Positions 12,601 to 24,600 of a DNA stretch of 64,000 nt are shown here, one piece after another. The DNA is from Branchiostoma floridae. Lineage: Eukaryota; Chordata; Leptocardii; Amphioxiformes; Branchiostomatidae. The stretch's first letter is position 1. The number at the start of each line of letters is the position of its first letter. Below the pieces are notes generated by a model, which was not told the DNA's origin, made no database searches, and saw only the letters and a list, made by a program, of their open reading frames with translations. The DNA lies in NCBI RefSeq assembly GCF_000003815.2, contig NC_049983.1, positions 23,793,852 through 23,857,851 of the forward strand. The letters are read 5' to 3'. The position numbers and the translations under genes are program-made.

Positions 12601-15600
12601 CAAACAGCGCGCTCTAAAGCCCTCACCAACTCAGACGGCGAGCCGCGCTCCCCCTCAAACCTCTCCAAGTAAGATGGCAGGCATGTACCATGCCCTACCC
12701 AAGCCCTACAGAGGCTCAGTACCGGCCTCGCACCCACGGTATCGACACAGGCGACACCCGCAGTGACTGACTCACAGCCTCATCAGCAAGGCGCCCCGTT
12801 CCTCCAAGCCCCCAGGGTCACTAAGCACACACACCTGCATGACGTCATTCACGCGTCAGGTCAGTACAACTTCCGTGGTTTGCGTATCCCGTTACAAACC
12901 CACCTCAACATTCCAGCGTGGCGAGCTTCCTTGGAACATTACGTTGATAACGGTATTGTGGAATTCCTTGAATTTGGTTGGCCCATTGGTTTTGACTCGC
13001 TGTACTTACCTGTGTCTTCCAGACGGAACCACAACTCGGCCAACACCTACAGCGCCGCGGTCGACCAGTACGTCAACAAGGAGGTGACACTCGGAGCCAC
13101 GCAGGGCCCATTCCGCTTACCGCCCTTCGGCAACGACTTTGTTGCATCTCCCCTCCAGACCGTACCGAAAGGCGACGAAGGTGATAGGCGGGTAGTCGTG
13201 GACTTGAGCTTCCCGCCAGGGTCATCGGTCAACGACGGCATACCAGCGAAACAGTACTTGGGTCATCCACTCCACTTCACCCTCCCCAGCCACGAGGCCT
13301 TCGAATCCTTGATCAGGCGCAAAGGCCCAGGCTGTCAGTTGTACAAGCGTGACCTGAGCAGGGCCTATCGCCAGATACCGGTAGACCCTTATGATTATCA
13401 TATGCTCGGATTTACCTGGCGGGATAGCTTTTATTTCGATATTGTATTTCCGTTCGGGCTGCGCTCGGCGGCCATGGCGTGCCAAAGGACCACCAACGCC
13501 ATCTCCTACATCCACGCAGCACAAGGCTACGAGTGTGTGAACTACATAGACGACTTCGGGGGCGCTGAGACTCCAGACGAGGCAGAGCAGGCCTTCCAGT
13601 CCTTGGGTTCGACTTTCCAACACCTCGGGCTCGAGGAGTCGGTAGAGAAGGCCACCCCGCCTTGTACGAACATGACTTTCTTAGGCATCGGTTACGACAC
13701 CTTAAAGATGACAAAAAGCGTGACCCAAGAGCGCTTAGCTGATACACTTCTTGAATTGGACGTCTGGCTAGGCAAAACGAGAGCAACCAAACAGGAGATA
13801 CAGGTACTCCTTGGGAAACTGGCATTTGTGGCAATATGCGTCCAGCCGGGCAGGGTCTTTCTGTCGCGCATTATCACCACATTGAAGGGCCTTCGCAGAC
13901 AGCATCATTGAACACGGCTCTCCAGCGACTTTAAGAAGGATGTGCGCTGGTGGCGTACCTTTCTGCCAGAGTTTAACGGGATCTCCTTGATTAAAGACCC
14001 GTCACGTCGCACTTTACCCGACACGCCGACCACGGATGCCTGTCTCACCGGTTGCGGCGGCACCTTCAATCGTCAGTACTTTCACTCAGCCTTCCCGACA
14101 GCGCTTGTGCAACAAAAGCATACGATTCATCGCCTGGAGATGTTAGCCATCATCGTGGCGTGTAAGGCCTGGGGCGAAGACTGGTCGGGTTGCACAGTGC
14201 GGATCGCTTGCGACAACGAACCGTCCGTGCAAGTAATCCTGACAGGCCGTTCCACGGATACGTTCATGCAGGCATGCGCCAGAGAATTGATTTACCTTCA
14301 AGCTCGTTACGACTTTGCACTCTCTGCCTACCACATTCCTGGTGAGACCAACAGACTAGCGGACGCCTTGAGCCGCTGGCACACAAGTCCGAGTTACCAG
14401 CGTCAATGGCAGACTGCAACTGCTGATGAGCTGTGGAACGAAACTTTAGTCCGCCAAGAGTGGTTCGACTTCACTCACGCGTGGTAGAATAGAAGCACGT
14501 TTTAGCACCTCTCACCTGCACCTGACCTTGTTTCCATTCTCACACCACAGGTGATGCCTGGACTCTACTTGAACATGACACCCTGCGCACCCAGCAGCAA
14601 GCTTTTGCTGCTTCCACGCGGGCGAACCATCAGACCCAGTTCCGAGCTTACATCGCATTCTGCAAGTTCTTTGGGAAGGTGCCCATTCCAGCGTCGGCCC
14701 ACCTCTTGTCATGCTACGCTCAGTTCTTGAGTCGCTCACTCAAGTCACCAGACACGATCGCACATTACCTCTCAGCCGTGAAGTTACTCCACCAACTTCA
14801 CGGCCACTACCAGTTCAGCCTCCAGCAATTTGAACTCCAGCAGACTCTCCGCGGCCTGAAGAAAATCCTACGGCACCGCCCCAAAGGGCGTCACCCCATC
14901 ACCCCAGAATTCCTCTTAAAAGCACGGGAGTTCCTCAACTTGAATACTTCAAAAGACGTTACCACCTGGACAGTCTTATTGATCGGTTTCTTTGCCTACC
15001 TACGAAGATCAAACCTGGTGCCCACGACCGCGAAAGCTTTCGATAACACCAAGCACCTTCAGCGACGAGACATCCTGTGCGTTAAGGAAGGCCTTCTCAT
15101 TCAGAACACTTGGTCTAAAACTATTCAAGCTAACGAGAGAGACCTCGTAGTTCCCATCCTGGCGATCCCAGGTTCTCCGCTGTGCCCCGTGGTAGCTTAC
15201 AACAACATGCTACAACTCTGCCCAGCGCCACCCGATGCGCCGGCCTTCCTCTTCCCACCAACCGCCCGGCGTCGGCACCGGCCAATGACTGCTTCTACTC
15301 TCACCAAAGAACTAGCTCGTTTAGTTAAGCAAGTCGATCTTCCGAAGGGCTACCACACGCTGCACGATCTACGCCGTGGCGGATACACCCTGGCTTTCGA
15401 GGCTGGCGTCCCTCGAGAGCTACGAAAGCAACACGGTGATTGGAGATCGGACGCTGACCTGCTCTACCTCCGTCCATCGGTTGAGCAACGTCTACGTGTA
15501 CCGGCAGCCATGCGGCATCTCATCCTGCAGCGCATGTAAGCAGCTCTCCACCAACCTCGGAGTCTTCTTGGCCCCTGCGGATTGGCCTGTGACATCCTGT

Positions 15601-18600
15601 GTTTGTACGATATTGTACACGAAACAGCTTACAAGACTGAGTAAAGATGTCACTCGCCCAATACGACTCCTGGTGATTGACTGAGTGTGAACAATTATGG
15701 GCGTATGACGGGACGGCGTCATACTCGGGAATTGTGGGCGAAGTCTCGTGAGCACTACTGCGAGACGCCGCGAGATCTGAGAAGAAGCACAGCAGATCTC
15801 GAACAAACTGCCAACCGCCACCCAACAACGTCCTTCAGAACTCTCGATCTCAGTAGTTCAGTTCCGTAGTTTTAAAATTCACAACTTAGTTTAGTCTCTG
15901 CACCACTTAGATATTAGCCTTCTTTTAGCCTTTTCCCCAAGTCTCTCGATTGTTTTGTATGACTAGCATAGCCCTTCATGTGCAGTCAGAGCTAGAAGTT
16001 GCACCTTGTCACAGCATTCAGCTCTGCTCAGGTCCCAGATTGACGGGCGAGAGAGATAAACTGTAGTTTTCCTCCAAACTGTCATCGTCATCGAGAGCCT
16101 ACCTGTTTTATAGCCATCTCGTGGCCTGTTATCGTTAGTGTTAAGGTCGCTCTGTACGTCGAGCAGTACCTCGTTTAGCGCTCAACTGTATTTTACCATG
16201 AATTGTACTATTTTAACGAGAGCCTCAACATTTTACGGCCACTTCCCGGGCCCTGTAATTGTCATTCGTTAAGTTCGTTATGTACGTCAAAGGCTACCTT
16301 TTCTGTACTAGTTCGTTTACGCCTAGCGTTCTAGGCTAGGCCTGTGACATCCTGTGTTTGTACGAGATTGTACACGAAACAGCATACAAGACTGAGTAAA
16401 GATGTCACTCGCCCAATACGACTCCTGGTGATTGACTGAGTGTGAACAATTTGGAGGGCACACTGAGTTGCTAATTTGTTCTGGAGCTGATGTTATGACG
16501 AAGGATGGAATAATTAGTTTAACTTATTTTTAAATGGACCTTATTAGATTCAGATATATGGATGTAATTGTCGTCTTCTGTAATGTTACATTGAAGTTTA
16601 CACAAGAAGAATGCATCATGTAACAATAACACTGACTCAAAAACAACATGGATAATCTAAACTCATTAACTCAATAAACTCTGAATAGTTGTTATCAAGT
16701 TGGGCATTGGCAATGTTATGTCATTAACAGGACTACTTACCATGTCCGTCCTGCACAGGACCAGTCCACTCCCCTGCATAAAGCTGCTGCTGGGGGCCAC
16801 ACCGGGACTTGTGAACTTCTGATTCGTTCTGGTGCAGATGTCAGAGCCACAGATGAGGTCACCGTGACATATATTTGTATAGAATAAACATGTTGATACA
16901 TATTATTTTACAGCGTAATTCGTGCAATTATCCGGGTGGAGCAACAATGCAAGTTATCCAGCTGGAGGCAACTATCAGGGATTTTAAGATTCCGTGCAAT
17001 TAACAGAAGTGTGCCTTAATCAAGCACCGCTGTGAGTCTATACTGGTTTCTTTAGCTGCCAAGTGGACACCAAAAATATAAAATTTACTGTGTAAGCCTT
17101 ATTTCTAGACAAACATCAAAGCTAGTCCAACTGTGAGGAAGAAATTTCAATTTGTAGATTAAAAATACTTACATTGAAGGGACTTTGTTTTAATTAGACA
17201 TTTTGAAAACCATTAAAGAAAAGACTCATAGACTCATTTATCAGCTCCATTTCAAATATGGACCCCACATTTAAACTCTATGGACCTAATATTTGTCTGC
17301 TGTGATTTTACAATGAAGCATACATGTAACAATCACACTCACTCAAAATCTACATGGATAATCTAAACTGAATAACTCAATAAAATGTAAATACATTATT
17401 AAGTTGGGCATTGGCAATGTTATGTCATTAACATTACTATATACTTCAAGTCTTACAATGTCCATCCACACCACACAGGACCAGTCCACACCCCTCCATT
17501 ATGCTGCTGCTAGGGGGAACACCGGGACTTGTGAAGTTCTGATTCGTGCTGGAGCCGATGTCACAGCCACAGATAAGGTGATATATATTTTTTTCAAACT
17601 AACACGTGAATACATGTTATCAAATGCAAAGTTGCAGTGTTGGTGAAGTTACGTTATCCGTTGATACATGGCGTAAATTACCATAAGGCTGATACGAGAG
17701 GGATGTTCGCCAGGCCTCCATCTGGGTGAATCACCAACACCAGACAGAATGGTTTGCACCGTTGCACACCGGGACATGCCCCTACTTTTTTTTTTCGAAA
17801 GGTGTGGTGGGCTCTTGCACGTGCGTGATGTGTGGCTCTTCTCAAATACGGGACATCCATTTAACGTCCTATCAGAGGGACAGCCCTAGCCAAAATTACT
17901 TATTATTACCTGAGTCAAGTCATGAAAGTCGTGAGCCCAATGCATCACAGATTACTCCACCCAATCACACATTTTTCACAAGATACATTGCTATAATTTT
18001 TGCTTACTTAAGTTTGTTTCTTGGCAAGCTGATTTGTTGCCTGCTCCAGTCTGGATAGACTATGTTTTGGTTTGTAACAGCAAGATATCAAATGCATCTT
18101 TCATGTTAACTTTACAGGAGGGGAAGACTCCATTGGATTATGCAAGGGATCCGGAGATTCTACGGCACTGGAAGGTAAACCACTTAGTAGCCCGAAACAC
18201 TTATCCATTGGTACAATGATTTGATGCCTCTATCTGGTGCACTCTGATTACTGACAGCAGGATAATAGTAGGTGTGGCTTAGTGTGCACAGGATGTTGCA
18301 TGTATTTACTACCAGCTACCCTGTTGCTTTTTGGGAAGACTGTGATATGCTATTCATGATAAAACATTATTTCTGTTCTCTCAGAACCTGGACAAACAGG
18401 TGAAACAAGAGAAGTCTTACCACGAGCTGCTGCAGATGTCAGGGGGAGTGAAGGTCAACAGGTTTAAGGTGTTTGTGGGAGGGAATGAGACAAATGGGAA
18501 GTCTACTCTGAAACAAAGTCTCACAAAGGCACGTTACATATTCTTTATCATGATTGTTCAAATCCTATAATTAAAGAGAAACACATGCCATATTCTATCA

Positions 18601-21600
18601 TTAACAGTTTAACAGTTACTGTTGCTCTGAACTATAACTTGTTGATTTATTGATTTATTTAGTAATATTCATTTTTATGATAATATTCATACTTGTCTTA
18701 TCATTTTCATACCAATTGTATATACCAATAATTACGACCTTATTTTAACACACTAGGGCCTGCTGTCTGCAGTGATGCAAAGACTCTCCCTAAGGTCGGG
18801 GGACGCACCTTACAATCGTACCCCAGGGGTGGATATTGGAACATTCCAAGTACCGGGGGTGGGGGAGGTCAGCGTGTGGGACTTCGCTGGGCAGGCGGAG
18901 TACGCGGTGACCCACAATATGTTCATGGATTCAGAAAACACCGTCTTCATTGTGCTGTACAACATCAAGGACGACAAAAAAAACCAACAAAATCAGGTTC
19001 AGATATACTTTTTTTTTGTATGAAATGGGACTGGGACATTTTCATATTATTTATCTGTTGTGTGGCAGCTGTATCTGTTCAGCATCAGAATTGGTCAATT
19101 ATTGGCCTACCGATGACACAAGCCTGCTAATTAAGGGTTAATGACCCACCCCAAGGTGTATATCGTGTCATAACGCCTGGTCCTTTGCTATAACCACTGA
19201 ATAAAACCACCTCGTTCGAAAATTTGGTGGTTATAGCAAAGGACCTGGCGTTATGACACCATGTACACCGAGGAACAGGTGGGTCATTAATGTTATTATC
19301 ATATAGCCTACCCAAACTTGCAAACTCCTGTATGATGCATAGATCCCTTTGTACGATACGTGTAAATGCCTTTGTCGAATTTCTGAAAATTCAAATTAAA
19401 TTTTGTTCTTTGGTACATACATTTGTAAGGAGATTACAGATTGCATTTTTAAACCAAAATATCCACAGAAAATATTCGAATCGAAACATTACAGTCTTTG
19501 GCTGTTTAGAAAAACAAAACCCATTAGCCATTTCCTCTGCAGTCTGTACTTATTCCCTCTGCTCTGGCATATGTTTCGCTTCTTTTGATTGGCCATATAC
19601 CTTACTTTCTTGTGTGTGTCGGTGCCGGTGCCGGTGTTGATGCAAATCGACACCGGCGCCAGTGTCGATTCATTCTGACCAATCAGAGGAGCGATACACA
19701 TCAGCCTGGCCAGAATCTATGTTTTACGGCGTCATAACCAACATGGAACGGGGCCTACTGATTGTCCGCGGCGCCTGGCTATATGATAATGTAGCTGACA
19801 TATCGACAAATGATATGCTAGATGTAGGCCATGTGTAATGAAGGAATGTGGAACTGGTGTCGAAAATGATCACAGACGCACAAGATCTGCCGTGGCCGAG
19901 AACCGATCTTTATTCTTCACTGTCACATCCTCTCTCTCTGTCCCAACTCTCTGAACTGAACCTCTCATCCCTGGTGTTCCTTCTTTTTATCTCTTAGCTG
20001 GGTGCTGACGTAAACAAAACAAATTCTTCCCACATGTACTTGACAGGTCATTAATTAACTGTGATCGCCCCTTTGTTCTTCCTTATCTGATCTACTGGTC
20101 AGCTAAAATACAAGATGTTTATCTGTTTCTGTTAATTTCTGAGAAACCTTCCCAAGAATCATTTTAAACAGATGTTGTCAATATGGGCTCTATTACACAT
20201 GCATGCACTTCTAGCACTCAGTGTCTTATGTTTTTTGCAAGCCATTATTGTCAGCCCTATTTGACCTCCCTCTGCTATTTGCAAAATATCTTACAAGGAA
20301 AGGCACAGAAATAGATGATATTTATTTCTAGTTTAAATGGTCTAGATATTACAACATATTCTGACCCATTAATCTTAATCCTGCTGCACAGGTTCACTGG
20401 TGGTTGTGTTTCATCAAGTCCTGCAACCCGAACCGGCAGCCTGACGTCATCTTGGTAGCTAGCCATGCGGACAAGGTTGAGCCAGCCACAGGTAAGAATA
20501 GCAGAACAGAGTAGTTGTTAACTATTTATTCAACATGACAAAATACATATTGTAAATCTTACAGTATGAGTATAGAGATATTTGCAGTGCTTACTTTCTC
20601 CTCTGAAGTCTTAATTTCTATCATAAGACCTCAGATGCACTTGACCACTTTGACTTGAATGTAATTTGTTATGACTGACGTGTATACTTCTTACTATTAC
20701 TTGTCAATGAAACATTCACTCTGATACGTTTGTGAAGATTATACATCCAGGAATATAATGAATAGATGAAAGTTGAATCTCTACTTCTGGATAAATCAAA
20801 TTTAATTCAGACGTTTCAAACGACCTCCGTCGTTCTTCTTCAGTGAAATAAAAATAAAAGTTTACAACTCTGCGGAATAAGGAATACTTCTTACGTTCTA
20901 AATAAACAAAAAAGGTAACGGCTAAGGTGTTCTAAAGTAAACATGGTAGGTAACTACAGAGGTGTTCTAAACAGTGTTCTAAATAAACAAAAAGGTAACT
21001 GACAAAGGTTCTGTGATACATTCTAGCAAAATAAGAAAGGCTAACAAGTGATATAACGTACATTCGTTTTCTTTAGATAACACAGACATTTTAGACAGAG
21101 AACCACGTTGGTTTGAAAGGGGGGTTAAGGAAGCCATTTACGAGCGCATTTATCGTCCATCTCTCAATCGAAAGGGGGGGCTGAGAACTGACCTTTCCAG
21201 TGCTTGGAATGATGTTTTAAAGTAAATGATGGTTTTATTGATATATAGACACTTATTATCATTATATCCCTTGTTAGCCTTTCTTATTTTGCTAGAATGT
21301 ATCACAGAACCTTTGTCAGTTACCTTTTTGTTTATTTAGAACACTGTTTAGAACACCTCTGTAGTTACCTACCATGTTTACTTTAGAACACCTTAGCCGT
21401 TACCTTTTTTGTTTATTTAGAACGTAAGAAGTATTCCTTATTCCGCAGAGTTGTAAACTTTTATTTTTATTTCACTGAAGAAGAACGACGGAGGTCGTTT
21501 GAAACGTCTGAATTAAATTTGATTTATCCAGAAGTAGAGATTCAACTTTCATCTATTCATTCACTCTGATATACAGGACACCTCCAAGCGGCCCTTGTTG

Positions 21601-24600
21601 TTCAGACGATGAAAGCAGAGTTCAAAGACCACCTCCGTATCGCAGATGAAGTGATCCTGATGGACTGTAGGAAGACTTGGACACCTGAGATGGACCAACT
21701 CAAAACTCTTCTGGTCAAGATAGGAGAGGAAATGCTGCAAGTGAGGATAGAAAGTTGCAACTTATATTGTATTGTGCGTTACAGTAAGTGATGGTCTAAT
21801 GAACAAAACAAGGGAAATTCTTTGGCCGTAAGAACTGTGGGAGCAAGATATCACTTAATATTTTAATATTTTGATACAGCAGTGTGCTGTATCATCCCTC
21901 AGTCTGCCTGTCTCTGTCTATCTCGCTGTTTTTCTGTTTTTATCTTGAAGTTCCTAAAGACTAATGCAACTCTAACTGACATGCCCTTCCCCAGATTTGA
22001 ACCATTTTATTCCAACACGTATTCCAACATGAAAGAAACGTTTTCAAAATCTAATACCCACTAATAGTAGTTTTGTAACAAAGTTTTACTATCTTTTAAA
22101 CATAATTTGTTCTTTCATGATAGAATTATTTGTTACATTTTGGGTCAGTGGGCTGGAAAAATAGCATTTCACACGTAAATTGTGTACAGGGACACATGCA
22201 TGGCCGTCGTGCATTGCTAGCTGAGCACAAAAGAGCTGCCAGTGTCTAGGAGTGTTGATATCTGGAGTATACAGAAGCAGACAGGTGGGCCAGATGGCAT
22301 ACTTTTATGGGGGCAATAACCCAAATGTACCAGCTGGAAAATGTTGCAACATTTTGTAAATTCCAATATAGTGAAAGAATCACATTGTACCCACCATGGC
22401 TGACCTCGTGCCCAAAAGTTGCCATTTCTTTTAAATATTCAGTTAAAAATTAGTACAAATATCATCTAAAACAACTTGAAGTGGACACTACCCTTGTCAT
22501 GTACCACTTGCTGTTCACAAAACAATAGCACCAACGCGACATGCCCCGGCTATGTGCAAAGATCATGGAGCACCTACCAAAGTGGTGTAAGAAGACTAGT
22601 CCGAAGTTCCCCGTGATGATGTGGCCTGACTACGTGAGAGAAGCCAGGAAGCTTGACAGACTTGTGACTGAAGACTTTCTCAAGAAATCTTCAAGATTCT
22701 TGCACCATCTGGCAGAGGTGAAATATTTAATATCAAATACAATTCAATGACCAACATTTTAAACCCCATCATAACTAGGGATTGGTACCGGTACAGAAAA
22801 TCCAGGTCCAGAGGAACAGGTCTAGCCTCTGTCAGGCTTCGCGGATCGATGGCCTGATAATGAAATTGGACATGATAAAGAGTCAATAGTATGGGCGGCC
22901 GGCCAGAGTAGTTATTTCCTCACCCCTGATCCGTGGAGCCTGGTAGAGGCTAGAGCCGGACGTGAACCTGGAGCTGATTTTTTTGTGAAAACTCGTGAAT
23001 GAGTGATACTCAAAACAATAGTCAATTTTGCTACAAAGGATTCTGTTTGATTGCGTACCCAAAATCTACGGAAATTTTAAAATGACTTAATTTTCGCTGT
23101 TATCTTAAACCTGTTTGACTGTAGAAATTTGGTAAAAACCTGTGATTATCTCGCTCTTGCTGTTTTCTTGGACTGGTAAGCCCAAAACACGTGAAAATCC
23201 CTGCTGGTATAATATATTCATTTTTTCAAATCGGTCGAAAATCCCATTCAAAAACAGTTTTGTACCGGTGCCCACCCCTAATCATTAATTGTAATTATTT
23301 TTATATAATTAATTATTAATTATACCCTTCATTTAGGCAGTGTACTAACTTAGTTTTAGGTAAATGTAAGTTATAGATAAATAAATATCAGCGCATCAGG
23401 TAATGCTAACTTTGTAGGGTAACTGTAAACTCAACCATTTTATCTACATGTAGTACCAAACATGAAAAGAAGCACCATAACATAATTGCATTAGACAGTC
23501 CATTTATTCTCAACGCAGGTTCTGTTAATCAGTCTGGCAACCTCTGACCCCATCATTGTCCTGAAGCCCAACTGGCTTGGCACAGACGTCTTCGGCAAAG
23601 TCATGGCACCTGACTTCTTTGACAAACACCTAAACAGAACAAGTGAAGACTACGTCACCAAGGCTGAGATCGAGCGTGTGTTCCAAGATGTTGCTGACGT
23701 CGATCTTGTGATCGCCCTGCTGCAAGAGTTCCAGCTCTGCCACACCTTTGACGAAGAGACCTACATCATCCCAGGGCTGCTGAAACAAAACATGCCCGAC
23801 AAGGTGTGGAAACCGACGACAGAACAAAAGGTGGTCTACTTCGGGAAGCAAGTCCAGTGTGCGGACAAAACCGATATGTTCTCATCTGGGTTCTTCCCCC
23901 AAGTGCAGACCCGCCTGATGAGGCAGCTGAAGTATCGCCCGTCGCTCTGGAGAGATGGCGCCAAGTGTGTGGACAGGGATGTGGAAGGTCTGATCAAACT
24001 CTCTCCGGACGGCCGTGCAGTCAGCATCTGTGTGCGGAGTGTGCAGGGTGACAAGGTGCAGTGTGGCAAGATGCTGCAGAAGCTGAAGAACATCATCGCT
24101 GATGTGCTCTATGAGTGCAGCCCAGGAACAGGAACAGTAGAGAGGGTGCTCAGTGCTCGTGCACTAAAAGAGCACAGGGAGGAATTCTACTCCTATGGCA
24201 TGGAGGAGATCAGCGAGGCAATAGCAAAAGGCGTTCCAGTTGCCCATCCAATACTTAAGTTCACAGAAGAGGTCAGCAAACTGTTGAGTAGGGATGAGGA
24301 TCCAGAGCTTGAGGGCTCAGGTATGTCTTATTCAATTGTTAAAATAAATGTAACGATACTCACAGTTTTACGTGCAAGAAGATATTGATGATCAGCACAC
24401 GAGGTATAATTGTGCATTTTGGCATCTGTTTTTTGTCCCCTAGGTGCAGCAGCACCGCCCAGCGGAGGTGGAGAGCAAGACAGTCATTCAAAGTCACAGA
24501 CCTCTCATCAGATTACCACAGCTCCACATGGAAGCAGAACCAAAGCTCCTATGAGTCTTCAAGGTAATCATATGGATGTATGACTAATGACGTACATGTA

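Larger units (their letters stand above)
10961..16451 (+). mobile_element. Ngaro-type tyrosine-recombinase retrotransposon, 5.49 kb
   Basis: Complete from end to end with split direct repeats in the order A1 - genes - B1 A2 - B2 that is typical of Ngaro elements: A1 10961-11074, B1 15584-15696, A2 15697-15810, B2 16339-16451. It encodes Gag-like, reverse transcriptase plus RNase H, and tyrosine recombinase proteins on the plus strand. There is no target duplication, as expected for recombinase-mediated integration. B1 and B2 differ by only a couple of bases, so the copy is fairly young, but a stop and frame breaks show that it is defective. Confidence 0.93.
10929..16509 (+). pseudogene. Relic ankyrin exon split by the Ngaro-like element
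   Basis: The two parts, 10929-10960 (32 nt) and 16452-16509 (58 nt), add up to 90 nt. That equals the length of the three uninterrupted relics in block B (50127, 51678, 52374). Like them it has lost 9 nt in the middle of the repeat and has no donor (GGATGGAATAA). Its acceptor AG has become GG. It was already dead when the retrotransposon landed. Confidence 0.85.

Noticed and set aside
14483-14551. Definite intron between RNase H and recombinase of the Ngaro-like element
   Set aside because: The acceptor looks good but the only donor candidate (GTAGAA) is weak; kept only as a remark.
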